Positions 23,522-35,392 of a stretch of DNA of 64,000 bases are shown here, piece after piece. Within the stretch, counting starts at the first letter, position 1, and the number at the start of each line of letters is the position of its first letter. This DNA comes from Geobacillus proteiniphilus (GTDB lineage Bacteria > Bacillota > Bacilli > Bacillales > Anoxybacillaceae): contig NZ_MQMG01000002.1 in the NCBI RefSeq assembly GCF_001908025.1, positions 1 through 64,000 of the forward strand, read 5' to 3'. Position numbers and translations under genes: made by a program. The notes below the pieces were generated by a model. It had not been told where the DNA came from. It worked only from the letters and a program-made list of their open reading frames with translations, and did not search any database.

Positions 23522-23617
23522 CATTTCCATCCTTTATTCTCCTAAAGACGACAGCGTCATCAATGTCCATCGATGCACTTTCTTTGCCAAAGGAAAGCCG
23601 CCCATCGATGGCGCCGT

Positions 23618-23980
23618 CTAGGCAGTAATGTATTTTTTGACGGCAGCGCGCAAATCGTCAATATCAAACGGCTTGGCAAAATGCATAAGCGCCCCGAGCT
23701 CTTTCGTTTCTTGAATCATATCAAGCTCCCCGTAGGCGGTCATGATGATCACCTTAATATCCGGATCGATGTCTTTTAACCGTTTTAAAATTTCAATGCC
23801 GTCCATGCCAGGAATTTTCATATCAAGAAGCACAAGATTGGGGTGATGTTTGCGGGCGATTTCGAGCGCCTGCATGCCGTTGGCTGCTTGATACGTTACA
23901 TACCCTTCCCGCTGAAACACTTCATTGAGCAAAATGCGGATGCCATACTGGTCGTCGACAATCAAAATTTTGTTTCCCAC
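23618..23980 (-). CDS. spo0F: Sporulation phosphorelay response regulator Spo0F
   Basis: Single-domain receiver that takes phosphate from sporulation kinases and passes it to Spo0B. 120 residues with no output domain. Acidic pocket at Asp9/Asp10, phospho-acceptor Asp53 in [13 protein letters not shown] and the conserved Lys103 in HFAKPFD; numbering is one less than B. subtilis Asp54/Lys104. Start GTG at 23980 following GAGGTG. It is divergent from ywjG, and a sigma-H-like promoter lies in the shared gap. Confidence 0.97.
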   Translation of the reverse strand: MGNKILIVDDQYGIRILLNEVFQREGYVTYQAANGMQALEIARKHHPNLVLLDMKIPGMDGIEILKRLKDIDPDIKVIIMTAYGELDMIQETKELGALMHFAKPFDIDDLRAAVKKYITA

Positions 23981-24019
23981 CGTTATGCACCTCTATTCCC
24001 TGTTTTCTCCCTATTAATG

Positions 24020-24045
24020 TTTCGCATTTGGCAAACCCATTTCCT
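24020..24045 (-). promoter_or_regulatory. Possible sigma-H promoter of spo0F
   Basis: Minus strand AGGAAAT (24039-24045), 14-base spacer, CGAAA (24020-24024). The sigma-H consensus is AGGA-N2-T, N14, HGAAT; one -10 base differs. B. subtilis spo0F is known to be sigma-H dependent. Confidence 0.4.
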
Positions 24046-24103
24046 GCTTGCTTTTCTTGTTGTTTGCCGATTTTGTATAATAGCGGCGAAGGGAGGCCGA
24101 ACC

Positions 24104-24625
24104 GTGAAAATTTTGACGACGCAAACGATCGGATTGTTGCAAAAAATCGCCGCGGACGAGGAGCTGGCGCTCGAAGACGGGGCGCGTCTGCTCGCTCAGG
24201 CCGCCATCGGCGATGGATGCATTTGGCTGTATGGCATAGGCGAACTCGATGCGGTCGTCACCGCCGCGCTTCTTGGCCCCGATCCGCTGCCAAAAGCCAA
24301 ACGGCTTGAGCCGACAGCAACCGATGACTGGCAGGAGACGGACCGAGCGCTTTTGTTTGCCCGCTTTTCCAATGATCCTGAGGCCATTCGCCTTGTCGAA
24401 CAGCTGCAGAAGCACGGCGTCGATGCAGTCGCCGTCGCGGCGCTCGTCAAGGATGAACCCGGACTGGCCGATATGGCCGCCGTCTTTATCGACAGCAAAC
24501 TTTCCCGCCCGCTCGTGCCGACCGAAGACGGCCGCCGCATCGGCATGCCGACGATCATCACGGCTTCCTTTGTCTACTACGGGCTGCGTGTGTTGCTCGA
24601 TGAAATTTTGGCGGAATATGAGTAA
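24104..24625 (+). CDS. ywjG: DUF2529 protein YwjG
   Basis: 173-residue protein of unknown function found between spo0F and pyrG in Bacillaceae. It has a SIS-like sugar-isomerase feel (LLAQAAIGDGCIWLYGIGELDAV; GMPTIITASFVYYGLRVLLDEI) but no catalytic assignment. Start GTG at 24104, six bases after GGGAGG; a longer in-frame extension would run back into the spo0F promoter. A consensus TATAAT stands at 24076-24081 without a good -35. It is transcribed opposite to its neighbours and shares a bidirectional terminator with pyrG. Confidence 0.85.
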   Translation: MKILTTQTIGLLQKIAADEELALEDGARLLAQAAIGDGCIWLYGIGELDAVVTAALLGPDPLPKAKRLEPTATDDWQETDRALLFARFSNDPEAIRLVEQLQKHGVDAVAVAALVKDEPGLADMAAVFIDSKLSRPLVPTEDGRRIGMPTIITASFVYYGLRVLLDEILAEYE

Positions 24626-24722
24626 CGGCCGCCATCCAAACGAGCCTCTCCCGCCGGCTGAAGGCAAAGAAGAAGAGAAGCCGTGCCTAGCCAAACGAGC
24701 ATCGTGCTTGAAAAAAAGAAAG

Positions 24723-24773
24723 GGGGCTGAACCCAAAAGGCCGTTCGGCGGCTTTTTGGGACAGCCCCTTTTT
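24723..24773. terminator. Bidirectional terminator between ywjG and pyrG
   Basis: Stem GGGGCTG...CCCAAAA with TTTTGGG...CAGCCCC (24723-24768), T-run on the plus strand (24769-24773) and a T-rich tract on the minus strand (about 24708-24722). It serves convergent ywjG and pyrG. It belongs to the recurrent hairpin family also found at 48924 and 52115. Confidence 0.85.
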
Positions 24774-24775
24774 CG

Positions 24776-26407
<1,632 letters not shown>

Positions 26408-26431
26408 TCAGTGTTTGCGAAAGGCGCAAAT

Positions 26432-26466
26432 AAAAAACGCTCCGCTTACCGTACGTAAGGGAGCGA
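26432..26466 (-). promoter_or_regulatory. pyrG leader attenuator hairpin
   Basis: Minus strand CGCTCCCTTAC (about 26456-26466) pairs with GTAAGCGGAGCG (about 26438-26449), then six T (26432-26437). In B. subtilis, low CTP causes extra G residues to be added at the GGGC start; the poly-G then pairs with the pyrimidine-rich arm and prevents termination. The same elements are present here: the GGGCTC start (26486-26491) and the CTCCC-bearing arm. Confidence 0.8.
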
Positions 26467-26498
26467 TCCATTTGTTCGTTTTCAAGAGCCCAACACAC

Positions 26499-26527
26499 AT
26501 TGTACCGGGTTCCCCTGGCAAAGTCAA
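26499..26527 (-). promoter_or_regulatory. Sigma-A promoter of pyrG
   Basis: Minus strand TTGACT (26522-26527), 17-base spacer, TACAAT (26499-26504). Seven bases after the -10 comes GGGCTC at 26486-26491, the initiation sequence required for reiterative transcription. Confidence 0.8.
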
Positions 26528-26531
26528 GCGG

Positions 26532-27086
26532 TTATTCGTCTTCCTCCGGCTCTTCGAGATCAAGTTCTTCATCGAGCGGTGCATCGTCCAGCTCAAACTC
26601 TTCATCGCCAAGGAGGTCGTCGTCAAACGCGACATCTTCGTCCAAATCGAATTCTTCATCTTCCAAGAGCTCGTCTTCATCAAGCTCGAGCTCTTCCTCA
26701 TCATATTCATCCAAATCGTCGTAATCGAGATCTTCTTCGTCAAGCAACTCATCGTACTCGTCGTATTCATCATCAAGCGCTTTTTTCTTCTTCGGCTTGA
26801 CGATCGTCACCGTTTCGTCTTCTGTCTGGTCGAACGGATACCATGCGCGCAATCCCCAGACGTTTTCTCCAACGCAAATAAACCGGCCGTCGATGTTTAA
26901 ATCGGTGTAATATTGGGCCAGCCGCGCCTCCATCTCTTCTTCCGATATGCCAGCCAGCGCTGCTGCTTCACGGACGAGTTGATCAAACGGCAGCGCCTCC
27001 CGCTTGTCAAGCAAAATAAGGTTCGCCAGCTCGACGAACGACATTTCCTGCAATTCCTCTTGAGAGTATTGCTGCTGCAGGCTCAA
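26532..27086 (-). CDS. rpoE: RNA polymerase delta subunit
   Basis: Delta of Gram-positive RNA polymerase, which increases recycling and promoter selectivity. 184 residues: an ordered N-terminal HARE-HTH domain (about 1-90, SFVELANLILLDK ... ENVWGLRAWYP), a short Lys tract (VKPKKKK), then an almost wholly Asp/Glu C-terminal tail of about 85 residues. The start is TTG at 27086 (MSLQQQYSQEEL), eight bases after AAGGGGAG; upstream in-frame codons do not fit the family. Followed by pyrG as in all Bacillus. Confidence 0.96.
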   Translation of the reverse strand: MSLQQQYSQEELQEMSFVELANLILLDKREALPFDQLVREAAALAGISEEEMEARLAQYYTDLNIDGRFICVGENVWGLRAWYPFDQTEDETVTIVKPKKKKALDDEYDEYDELLDEEDLDYDDLDEYDEEELELDEDELLEDEEFDLDEDVAFDDDLLGDEEFELDDAPLDEELDLEEPEEDE

Positions 27087-27468
27087 GTTCAGCACTCCCC
27101 TTCTATATAATGAAACCAATGAATGCAAGTGTGGAATACATACCATTCATTATAAACAAATTGTCGGGGTTTATGCTACCCATTTGCCGAAAAAAGCAAA
27201 AGAGGGCAACCCTGCGGCGAGGGCAGCCCTCCTTCCGACATATCCGTTGTCAAAGTCACCTTTGGTCACGCCGCTCCACTTTTCCTTACGAAGCCAATTC
27301 GTCTTGATCTTTTGGCCCAATCCGCGTTCCGTTCGTTTCGCTTCCGGCGGGCCGGCACGCCAACGGCCGTTGCTGATCATTCTACCGATCCACCAAAGGA
27401 CAACGGGCCGTTGTCCATTGTGATCGAGGCCGCCCATCTAAAGCCGCAAACAACGAAACGCCCTTGAA
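27087..27468. other. Intergenic region between icmF and rpoE
   Basis: 382 bases. The rpoE-proximal part is AT-rich and must hold the rpoE promoter, though no strong sigma-A pair is clear. A terminator sits at 27189-27231. The remaining stretch (27240-27440) has an open frame on the minus strand but no ribosome-binding site or recognisable domain, and I do not call it a gene. Confidence 0.5.
27189..27231 (-). terminator. Terminator of the fad/icmF operon
   Basis: Minus strand GGAGGGC arm pairs with GCCCTC (27202-27231, with an internal CCCT/AGGG pairing), then TTTTGCTTTTTT (27189-27200). It lies about 240 bases past icmF and shields rpoE. Confidence 0.75.
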
Positions 27469-30400
27469 TTACATATTCCGCCGGTATTGTCCGCCAACTT
27501 CGTACAAGGCGCGGGTGATTTGCCCGAGGCTGGCCGTTTTAACCGTTTCCATCAATTCTTCGAAAATGTTGCCGCCGCTTGTTGCCACTTGTTTTAACCG
27601 TTCAAGCGCCGGGCCGGCTTTGTCTTTGTTCCGCTCTTGGAATTCGCGCAAGTTGCGGATTTGCGTCTCTTTTTCTTCATACGTCGCCCGGGCGAGCTGG
27701 ATGTTGTTCAGTTCCTCCTCTGACGGCGGGTTCGGGTTTAAGAATGTGTTGACGCCGATGATCGGCAGTTCGCCGCTATGTTTCTTCGTTTCATAGTAAA
27801 GAGATTCGTCTTGAATTTTGCCGCGCTGGTATTGCATCTCCATCGCCCCGAGCACGCCGCCGCGGTCGTTGAGCCGTTCAAACTCTTGCAACACCGCTTC
27901 TTCGACCAAGTCGGTCAACTCTTCAATAATGAACGACCCTTGGAGCGGGTTTTCGTTTTTGGTCAGGCCAAACTCTTTCGTGATAATGAGTTGGATCGCC
28001 ATCGCCCGACGAACCGACTCTTCGGTCGGTGTCGTGATCGCTTCGTCATAGGCGTTCGTATGCAGCGAGTTGCAGTTGTCATAAATCGCCAGAAGCGCCT
28101 GCAACGTCGTGCGGATGTCGTTGAAGTCGATCTCCTGCGCGTGCAACGAACGGCCGGACGTTTGGATATGGTATTTCAGCTTTTGGCTTCGTTCATTAGC
28201 GCCGTATTTTTCGCGCATGACGATCGCCCAAATGCGGCGGGCGACGCGGCCGATGACCGAATACTCCGGATCGAGGCCGTTGCTGAAGAAAAACGACAAG
28301 TTCGGCGCAAAATCGTCAATGTGCATGCCGCGGCTCAAGTAATACTCGACATACGTAAAGCCGTTCGCAAGCGTAAACGCCAATTGCGTGATCGGGTTCG
28401 CCCCCGCCTCGGCGATATGGTAGCCGGAGATCGACACCGAGTAGTAGTTGCGGACGCGGTGCTTGATGAAATACTCTTGAATGTCGCCCATCATTTTTAA
28501 GGCGAAATCGGTCGAGAAAATGCACGTGTTTTGCCCTTGGTCTTCTTTCAAAATATCGGCTTGCACCGTGCCGCGCACCGTTTGCAGCGTCCATTCCTTC
28601 ACTTGTTCGTACTCTTCCGGCGTGAGCGGGCGGCCAAGCTCGGCTTCCTTTTTCTCGACTTGCTGGTCGATCGCCGTATTCATAAACATCGCCAGCAAAA
28701 TCGGAGCCGGTCCGTTGATCGTCATCGACACCGATGTGAGCGGGTCGCACAAGTCAAACCCTTTGTACAGCTTTTTCATATCATCAAGTGTACAGACGCT
28801 GACGCCGCTTTCTCCGATTTTGCCGAAAATGTCCGGACGATAGTCCGGGTCTTCGCCATAGAGCGTCACTGAGTCGAACGCGGTGCTGAGCCGCTTCGCC
28901 TTGTCTTCTTTGCACAAGTAATGGAAGCGGCGGTTCGTGCGCTCCGGCGTCCCTTCGCCGGCAAACTGCCGTTTCGGGTCTTCGCCTTGGCGCTTGAACG
29001 GGAAGACGCCAGCCGTATACGGGAACGAGCCAGGGACGTTTTCTTTATACACCCAGCGCAAAATCTCTCCGTAGTCTTTGAATTTCGGCAAGACGACTTT
29101 CGGAATGTCCAAACCGGACAACGTTTTCGTCGTCAGTTCGGTGACGATTTCTTTATCGCGCACTTTCGTGACAAATTGTTTTGCCGCATATTTTGCTTTT
29201 GTTTCTTCCCATGTCGCTAAAATGCGCTTCGATTCGGGCGTCAATTTCGCCTCATAATCCGCTTTGAGCGTCTCGAGCGCGCGGATGACGTCTTCAGCTT
29301 CGCCCCGTTCCTTTGCCGCTTCGATGGCCCCTTCGATTTGGAAGAGGCGGCGCGCAACCTCGACTTGCTGCTCGGCGCGGCGGTGGTACGAGCGGACCGT
29401 TTCCGCGATTTCGCGCAAATAGTAGCGGCGCTCGTTCGGAATGATGACATTATGCTTTTCGACATTGGCGACCGTTTTTAAACTCGTCTTCCAGTTCGTG
29501 CCCGTTTTTTTGTTGATCGTATCAACGAGCGCGACAAAGAGCGTATTCGTGCCCGGATCGTTAAACTGGCTGGCGATCGTACCGTACACCGGCATTTCCG
29601 AAACATCGCGGTCAAACAGCTGATGGCTGCGCTGATATTGTTTTTGCACTTGCCGTTTTGCGTCTTCTGACCCTTTGCGCTCGAATTTATTAATGACAAT
29701 CAAATCCGCGTAATCGATCATGTCGATTTTCTCAAGCTGCGTCGGCGCCCCGAACTCGCTTGTCATGACGTACATCGACACGTCGCACACTTCGGTAATG
29801 GCGGCGTCGCCTTGGCCGATCCCGCTCGTTTCAATGATGACAAGATCAAATCCGGCCGCTTTGACAACCGAAATGGCATCGCGGATCGCCGGCGACAGTT
29901 CCGTGCGGGAATGGCGCGTCGCCAAGCTTCTCATGTACACGCGCGGCGAGTTGATCGAGTTCATCCGGATGCGGTCGCCCAACAACGCCCCGCCCGTTTT
30001 TTGCTTCGTCGGGTCGACTGACAAGATCGCGATTTTGATATCAGGAATTTCGTTTAAAAAGCGGCGGACGAGCTCATCGGTGAGCGAGCTTTTCCCCGCT
30101 CCGCCTGTGCCGGTGATGCCGAGCACCGGCACGCGCTTCTCGAGCGCCTTCACTTGTTCAATGGCGGCTTCCGCCGCCGCGGCCGCCTCTTTGTTTTCCC
30201 CCTCGGCGCGATATTCGCACAGCGTAATCAGTCGGGCGATCGCCTGCACATCACCGGACGCGAGCCGTTCGATTTCATCGGTCACCGCCGTCACGGTCGG
30301 AAAATCGCACTCTTCAAGCATGACGTTGATCATCCCTTGCAAGCCGAGGCGGCGGCCGTCTTCCGGCGAGAAAATGCGGGCGATGCCATATTCGTGCAGC

Positions 30401-30729
30401 TCTTTGATTTCACGCGGAATGATGACGCCGCCCCCGCCGCCGTAAATGCGGATGTGGGACGCCCCCCGCTCTTGGAGAAGATCGTACATATATTTAAAAA
30501 ATTCCATATGCCCGCCTTGATACGAGGAGACGGCAATGCCTTGGACATCTTCCTGAATGGCGGCATTGACGATTTCCTCCACCGAGCGGTTATGGCCTAA
30601 ATGGATGACCTCGGCGCCGCTCGCCTGCAAAATGCGGCGCATAATGTTGATCGAGGCGTCATGGCCGTCAAACAAGCTCGATGCGGTCACAAAGCGGACG
30701 TGATGCTTCGGACGGTAAATGTGCGCCAT
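27469..30729 (-). CDS. icmF: Fused isobutyryl-CoA mutase IcmF
   Basis: Adenosylcobalamin enzyme interconverting isobutyryl-CoA and n-butyryl-CoA, with a built-in G-protein chaperone. 1086 residues in three parts: B12-binding domain (about 1-145) with the cobalamin His23 in FDGHDASI; a MeaB-like GTPase (about 195-420) with P-loop [11 protein letters not shown] at 205-215, IETSGIGQG and NKFERKG; and a mutase TIM barrel (about 560-1086) with [10 protein letters not shown] and [14 protein letters not shown]. The G. kaustophilus enzyme of this architecture is characterised and also acts on pivalyl-CoA. Start ATG at 30729 after GGGGGAG, 16 bases from the TetR gene. Last gene of the acyl-CoA operon. 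Confidence 0.96.
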   Translation of the reverse strand: MAHIYRPKHHVRFVTASSLFDGHDASINIMRRILQASGAEVIHLGHNRSVEEIVNAAIQEDVQGIAVSSYQGGHMEFFKYMYDLLQERGASHIRIYGGGGGVIIPREIKELHEYGIARIFSPEDGRRLGLQGMINVMLEECDFPTVTAVTDEIERLASGDVQAIARLITLCEYRAEGENKEAAAAAEAAIEQVKALEKRVPVLGITGTGGAGKSSLTDELVRRFLNEIPDIKIAILSVDPTKQKTGGALLGDRIRMNSINSPRVYMRSLATRHSRTELSPAIRDAISVVKAAGFDLVIIETSGIGQGDAAITEVCDVSMYVMTSEFGAPTQLEKIDMIDYADLIVINKFERKGSEDAKRQVQKQYQRSHQLFDRDVSEMPVYGTIASQFNDPGTNTLFVALVDTINKKTGTNWKTSLKTVANVEKHNVIIPNERRYYLREIAETVRSYHRRAEQQVEVARRLFQIEGAIEAAKERGEAEDVIRALETLKADYEAKLTPESKRILATWEETKAKYAAKQFVTKVRDKEIVTELTTKTLSGLDIPKVVLPKFKDYGEILRWVYKENVPGSFPYTAGVFPFKRQGEDPKRQFAGEGTPERTNRRFHYLCKEDKAKRLSTAFDSVTLYGEDPDYRPDIFGKIGESGVSVCTLDDMKKLYKGFDLCDPLTSVSMTINGPAPILLAMFMNTAIDQQVEKKEAELGRPLTPEEYEQVKEWTLQTVRGTVQADILKEDQGQNTCIFSTDFALKMMGDIQEYFIKHRVRNYYSVSISGYHIAEAGANPITQLAFTLANGFTYVEYYLSRGMHIDDFAPNLSFFFSNGLDPEYSVIGRVARRIWAIVMREKYGANERSQKLKYHIQTSGRSLHAQEIDFNDIRTTLQALLAIYDNCNSLHTNAYDEAITTPTEESVRRAMAIQLIITKEFGLTKNENPLQGSFIIEELTDLVEEAVLQEFERLNDRGGVLGAMEMQYQRGKIQDESLYYETKKHSGELPIIGVNTFLNPNPPSEEELNNIQLARATYEEKETQIRNLREFQERNKDKAGPALERLKQVATSGGNIFEELMETVKTASLGQITRALYEVGGQYRRNM

Positions 30730-30745
30730 TGTGTCTCTCCCCCTT

Positions 30746-31378
30746 TTACACTCGCTGTTTCTCCATAATCCCCTTTAATAAAAACTCGGTTTGCAGTTCG
30801 ATATATTCATCGAGTGTATACATTTTCCGCAGCACCCAACGGCGGAACGCCCACATTTGCCCAAGAACGACGATGTTGTGGGCGAACAGGCGGATTTCGC
30901 TTTCAGAAAGCTGCAGCGCCCCGTTCTCAACGCATGCGCGCAAAATATGTTCGAAAATCGCCGCCATATCGAGTTCTTTATTCAACACATACGGCAGCGA
31001 TTCTTTGCTTAGCGCTTTCACTTCTTGGTACATGACGAGCACTTCATCATCGAGTTCATCAACAACGCGGAAATAGTGGGCAATGGCGCGCCTCAGCCCT
31101 TCGATCGTGCCATGGTGGGCACCGAGGTCTTGTTCCGTCCGCTCCCGCACTTCGTCGTAAATGCGGTCGCACACGAGATAGAGGACGTCTTCTTTCTTGC
31201 GGATGTACTCGTACAACGTGCCGATGCTAAAGCCGGACGCTTTGGCGATCTCCCTTGTCGTCGTTTGGTGGAAACCTTTTTGTTTAAACAACGAAATCGC
31301 GCCTTTGATCATCTCATTGCGCCGTTTTTTCACGAGCTTTTCGTCTTTGACCGATGCAATCACTTCCCGTTTTTTCAT
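30746..31378 (-). CDS. TetR/AcrR family transcriptional regulator
   Basis: 210 residues. An N-terminal helix-turn-helix (about 22-66: [36 protein letters not shown] split by the turn) is followed by a helical ligand-binding domain. It is not the B. subtilis FadR sequence. Position inside the acyl-CoA operon, between an acyl-CoA dehydrogenase and icmF, suggests an acyl-CoA-responsive repressor of this operon. A candidate operator is the perfect palindrome at 36645-36680. Start ATG at 31378 after GGGAGAG; a longer reading has no site. Confidence 0.85.
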   Translation of the reverse strand: MKKREVIASVKDEKLVKKRRNEMIKGAISLFKQKGFHQTTTREIAKASGFSIGTLYEYIRKKEDVLYLVCDRIYDEVRERTEQDLGAHHGTIEGLRRAIAHYFRVVDELDDEVLVMYQEVKALSKESLPYVLNKELDMAAIFEHILRACVENGALQLSESEIRLFAHNIVVLGQMWAFRRWVLRKMYTLDEYIELQTEFLLKGIMEKQRV

Positions 31379-31507
31379 GTTCGTTGTCTCTCCCCCATTC
31401 CCATTTGACGGCGGGGCGCCGCCCCGCCCCATGCCTATCCGTGCGCCCTTCCCCAAAGCGCCAAGCCACCGTTCAGCTCCAAAACCATTGAAATGACGCA
31501 CAATGTT

Positions 31508-32650
31508 TCAATCGCGCGCTAACATGCGCGAAATGACAAGGCGCTGAATTTCTTGCGTTCCTTCGTAAATTTGCGTAATTTTCGCGTCGCGCATGAACCG
31601 CTCGACCGGGTAGTCTTTCGTGTAGCCGTTGCCGCCGAAAATTTGCACCGCTTCGACCGTCACTTTCATCGCCGTGTCGCCGGCAAACAGCTTCGCCATG
31701 GCGGATGCTTTGCCGTACGGCAAGCCGTTCGACTCAAGCCATGCCGCTTGATAGGTCAAGAGCCGCGCCGCTTCAATGGCTGTCGCCATGTCGGCGAGTT
31801 TAAAGGCAATCCCTTGCTGTTCGATGATCGGTTTACCGAACTGGATGCGCTGTTTCGCATAGTCCACCGCCGCATCCAGCGCGCCTTGGGCAATGCCGAC
31901 CGCTTGGGCGGCGATGCCGTTGCGTCCGCCATCGAGCGTCATCATGGCGATTTTAAACCCTTCTCCTTCTTGACCGAGCAAGTTTTCTTTCGGAATGCGG
32001 CAGTCTTCAAAAATGAGCTCCGTCGTCGGCGACGAACGAATGCCGAGTTTCTTTTCTTTTTTGCCGAACGAAAAGCCCGGCGTTCCTTTTTCCACGATAA
32101 AGGCGCTGATCCCTTTATGCCGCTTTTCCGGGTCGGTGACGGCAAACACGACGTAAATTTCCGCTTCGCCGCCGTTGGTGATCCATACTTTTGAACCGTT
32201 TAAAATGTAATGATCCCCGTCTTTTACCGCACGCGTTTTCATCGAGGCGACATCCGACCCCGCCCCCGGCTCGGACAGAGCGTATGCCCCAAGTTTTTCC
32301 CCAGTCGCTAAGGCGCGCAAATACTTCTGCTTTTGTTCTTCGTTGCCGAACTTGTAAATCGGCCAGCTGGCGAGCGATATATGCGCGGAGAGCGTCACCC
32401 CGGTCGAGGCGCAGACGCGCGACAGCTCCTCAACGGCGATGACATAGGCCAAATAATCGCTGCCAATGCCGCCGTATTCTTCCGGCCACGGAATGCCTGT
32501 TAAACCGAGTTCAGCCATTTTGTTGAAAATGCCGCGGTCAAACCGCTCTTCTTCGTCGCGCTCAGCGGCAGTCGGCGCTACCTCATTTTCGGCAAATTCG
32601 CGCACCATTTTCCGCAGCATTTCATGCTCTTCGCTCAATCGAAAGTTCAT
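31508..32650 (-). CDS. acdA: Acyl-CoA dehydrogenase (AcdA-like)
   Basis: FAD enzyme for the first oxidation of beta-oxidation, passing electrons to ETF. 380 residues in the three-domain fold. Motifs: [35 protein letters not shown], the flavin segment [23 protein letters not shown] and the catalytic Glu in [15 protein letters not shown]. Start ATG at 32650 ([15 protein letters not shown]) after GGGGGAATG. It is a paralogue of the next gene upstream; its position near rpoE corresponds to acdA in B. subtilis. Substrate length cannot be fixed from sequence; short or branched chains fit the icmF context. Confidence 0.92.
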   Translation of the reverse strand: MNFRLSEEHEMLRKMVREFAENEVAPTAAERDEEERFDRGIFNKMAELGLTGIPWPEEYGGIGSDYLAYVIAVEELSRVCASTGVTLSAHISLASWPIYKFGNEEQKQKYLRALATGEKLGAYALSEPGAGSDVASMKTRAVKDGDHYILNGSKVWITNGGEAEIYVVFAVTDPEKRHKGISAFIVEKGTPGFSFGKKEKKLGIRSSPTTELIFEDCRIPKENLLGQEGEGFKIAMMTLDGGRNGIAAQAVGIAQGALDAAVDYAKQRIQFGKPIIEQQGIAFKLADMATAIEAARLLTYQAAWLESNGLPYGKASAMAKLFAGDTAMKVTVEAVQIFGGNGYTKDYPVERFMRDAKITQIYEGTQEIQRLVISRMLARD

Positions 32651-32937
32651 CGTTTCATTCCCCCGTTTTTTCAATATCTAAAATCCTCGTCCCCCGTATT
32701 AGCGTGATCACTATTTCGCTATATCCACACAAGGGGAAAGTTTCACATATCGCTGTTCCAAAAGCAGGACATTGATTTGTCTACTGTCGAAAGCAAGCCT
32801 CCAGCTTGCCACGCCTTGGCGTAGCAGCACGGACAAGCAACTGCATCCTCGACTAATGCATGGGGCTGGAAGCGATGTTGTTCGGCCACCTGACTGTTGA
32901 TGAATGTCGGTCGGCTTCTCCATTCCATACGTATGAA
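32651..32937. other. 287-base gap between two acyl-CoA dehydrogenase genes
   Basis: No gene. It contains two overlapping hairpins, GCAAGC-N5-GCTTGC (32793-32809) and GCCACGCC-TT-GGCGTAGC (32808-32825), within a stretch whose composition differs from the flanking genes. The gap is unusually long for this operon. It may be a decayed mobile element; no transposase is visible. Confidence 0.4.
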
Positions 32938-34071
32938 TCATAAATGTTTGCTGATGACGATGCGCTGAATCTCGCTCGTTCCTTCGTAAATTTGCGTAAT
33001 TTTCGCATCGCGGAACAGCCGCTCGACCGGGTAGTCTTTCGTGTAGCCGTTGCCGCCGAAAATTTGCACCGCCTCGATGGCATTGTCCATCGCTGTTTGT
33101 GAAGCAAAGAGCTTCGCCATCGACGCCTCTTTGCCGCACGGCAACCCTTGCGCGCGCAGCCAAGCGGCGCGGTAGACGAGCCATTTCGCCGCTTCCGCCG
33201 CCGTCGCCATGTCGGCAAGCTTGAAAGCGACGCCTTGCTGCTCGATGATCGGTTTGCCAAACTGCACCCGCTCTTTCGCGTAGGCGACTGCATGTTCGAC
33301 CGCCGCCTCCGCGATGCCAAGCGCTTGGGCAGCGATGCCGATCCGGCCCACGTCAAGGTTCGCCATCGCGATTTTAAATCCTTCCCCTTCTTGACCGAGC
33401 AAGTTTTCCGCCGGCACTTCGGCGTCTTCAAACGTAATGGTCACCGTCCGCGACCCGTGCAACCCCATCTTCTTCTCATCTTTGCCGATCGACATCCCCG
33501 GCGTCCCTTTTTCGACGATAAACGCAGAAATGCCACGGCTTCCGATTTCTTCCGGGTTCGTGCGGGCGAAGACGATGTACGTATCCGCCTCCCCGCCGTT
33601 GGTGATGAATATTTTTGAGCCGTTTAGCACATAACGATCACCACGGCGCACCGCTTTCGTCTTCAAGCTTTTCGCGTCCGAGCCTGCGCTCGGTTCGGTA
33701 AGGCAAAACGCCCCCAAGTACTCACCTCGGGCGAGCTTTGTCACGTATTTTTGTTTCTGCTCTTCAGTGCCGAAATACAAGATCGGATTCGTGCCGACCG
33801 ACGTGTGCACTGATAAGATGACACCGACGGTCGGGCTCACTTTGGAAATTTCATGAATGGCGATGATGTACGAAACAAAGTCCATACCCGCGCCGCCATA
33901 TTGCTCCGGGACAGTGATGCCCATTAGGCCGAGTTCGGCCATTTTCGCTAAAATCGGGCGCGGAAACTCCCCTTGTTCCATGCGCTCGACAAATGGGGCG
34001 ATTTCGGCCGCGGCGAACTCGCGCACCATTTGCCGCATCATTTTCTGCTCTTCGGTGAAGCGAAATTCCAT
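32938..34071 (-). CDS. Acyl-CoA dehydrogenase, second copy
   Basis: 377 residues, clearly paralogous to the neighbouring enzyme. Same motifs: [59 protein letters not shown] and catalytic Glu in [15 protein letters not shown]. The segment QIYEGT matches short-chain (butyryl-CoA type) dehydrogenases. Start ATG at 34071 ([14 protein letters not shown]) after GGAGG. Having two dehydrogenases beside icmF suggests one for linear and one for branched short-chain acyl-CoA, an inference from context. Confidence 0.92.
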   Translation of the reverse strand: MEFRFTEEQKMMRQMVREFAAAEIAPFVERMEQGEFPRPILAKMAELGLMGITVPEQYGGAGMDFVSYIIAIHEISKVSPTVGVILSVHTSVGTNPILYFGTEEQKQKYVTKLARGEYLGAFCLTEPSAGSDAKSLKTKAVRRGDRYVLNGSKIFITNGGEADTYIVFARTNPEEIGSRGISAFIVEKGTPGMSIGKDEKKMGLHGSRTVTITFEDAEVPAENLLGQEGEGFKIAMANLDVGRIGIAAQALGIAEAAVEHAVAYAKERVQFGKPIIEQQGVAFKLADMATAAEAAKWLVYRAAWLRAQGLPCGKEASMAKLFASQTAMDNAIEAVQIFGGNGYTKDYPVERLFRDAKITQIYEGTSEIQRIVISKHL

Positions 34072-34305
34072 GAAATGGCCTCCTTCCGATGTCGCTGACA
34101 CAAATGGTGTTTTCAGACGCTCCTCCGCTCCATGGGGCAGCCAGCAGGCAGCTGAACGATTCTATAGATTCGCCTTATAGGCCGTAAAACAGCGTTCCGT
34201 CATGCACCTAACGTACGGCGTTACGGGCGGCAGACAGCATAGCAGGCGCCGCCCCGCGCACATTGCAGCACGCTTCGGCGTTGTCCTGGAGCGACGCCAA
34301 GCGGT

Positions 34306-35157
34306 TTATTCATACGTGTAAAATCCGCGACCCGTCTTGCGGCCGAGCCAGCCGGCTTTCACATATTTACGCAAGAGCGGGCATGGGCGGTATTTGTCAT
34401 CGCCGAACCCCTCATGAAGCGTTTCCATAATGTATAAACACGTATCGAGCCCGATAAAATCGGCGAGCGTCAGCGGTCCCATCGGATGGTTCATGCCGAG
34501 CTTCATCACTTCATCGATCGCTTCTTTGGTCGCCACCCCTTCGTATAAGGCGTAAATCGCTTCGTTGATCATCGGCATGAGGACGCGGTTCGAAATAAAG
34601 CCCGGAAAGTCGTTCACTTCGACCGGCACTTTGCCGAGCTTGCGGGCAACGGCTTCGATCGTTTCATACACGTCATCAGCCGTCGCCAAGCCGCGGATAA
34701 TTTCGACAAGCTTCATCACCGGCACCGGGTTCATAAAGTGCATGCCGATCACTTTCTCTGGCCGTTTCGTCGCGGCGGCAATTTCCGTAATCGGCAGCGA
34801 CGATGTGTTCGACGCTAAAATCGTCTCCGGGCGGGCGAGCGCATCGAGCTCGGCGAACAGCTTCGTTTTCACGTCCATGTTTTCGACGACCGCTTCAATG
34901 ACAAGATCCGCTTCGGCAGCGGCATGCAAATCGGTTGAACGGGCAAGCCGCGCGAGTGCTTCGTCTTTGTCCGCCGCTGTCATTTTCCCTTTTTCCACTT
35001 GGCGGGCAAGCCCTTTTTCGATGTTGGCGATTCCTTTGTCCAACTGCGCCTCGCTAATGTCGTACAAGAACACTTGATAGCCGGCGACGGCGCACACTTG
35101 AGCGATTCCTGACCCCATCTGTCCGGCGCCGACGACCATAATTGTTTTCACATCCAT
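34306..35157 (-). CDS. mmgB: 3-hydroxybutyryl-CoA dehydrogenase
   Basis: NAD(P)-dependent oxidation of 3-hydroxyacyl-CoA to 3-ketoacyl-CoA. 283 residues, single-domain form without a hydratase fusion. Rossmann motif [16 protein letters not shown] (about 8-23), and the catalytic His-Glu pair within [21 protein letters not shown], with [20 protein letters not shown]. Start ATG at 35157 after GGGGGAAC. Between thiolase and acyl-CoA dehydrogenase genes, the order of the mmgABC-type operons. No enoyl-CoA hydratase gene is present in the block, so that step must be supplied elsewhere. Confidence 0.94.
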   Translation of the reverse strand: MDVKTIMVVGAGQMGSGIAQVCAVAGYQVFLYDISEAQLDKGIANIEKGLARQVEKGKMTAADKDEALARLARSTDLHAAAEADLVIEAVVENMDVKTKLFAELDALARPETILASNTSSLPITEIAAATKRPEKVIGMHFMNPVPVMKLVEIIRGLATADDVYETIEAVARKLGKVPVEVNDFPGFISNRVLMPMINEAIYALYEGVATKEAIDEVMKLGMNHPMGPLTLADFIGLDTCLYIMETLHEGFGDDKYRPCPLLRKYVKAGWLGRKTGRGFYTYE

Positions 35158-35392
35158 CTTCTGTTCCCCCTATCGTCCGCTTTGCGTTTCCTTCTCCGCG
35201 CTCAAACCCATATGCCTCACTGCCACCAGCAGCCAACGGCAGCCGGTCTTTGCACCGTCATCGCAGCAAACCCTGCCCTGGTGTCAACCGTTGATGCCGT
35301 GGCTGTTGCGGCAGGGACAGAGAGGACGAGCAACTTGCCACGCGCTGCGACAAAGACAGCGGCGGCATGCCGCATGCCCGCCGCCCCGCTCG

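Noticed and set aside
27171-27437. 88-codon minus-strand frame between icmF and rpoE
   Set aside because: It spans the operon terminator, lacks an initiation site and has no recognisable sequence.
27778-28500. Long plus-strand open frame opposite icmF
   Set aside because: A 240-codon frame antisense to a clear enzyme gene, with no ribosome-binding site and Arg/His/Gln-rich composition typical of antisense frames in GC-rich coding DNA. The same applies to the frames antisense to atpA, fbaA, glyA and others.
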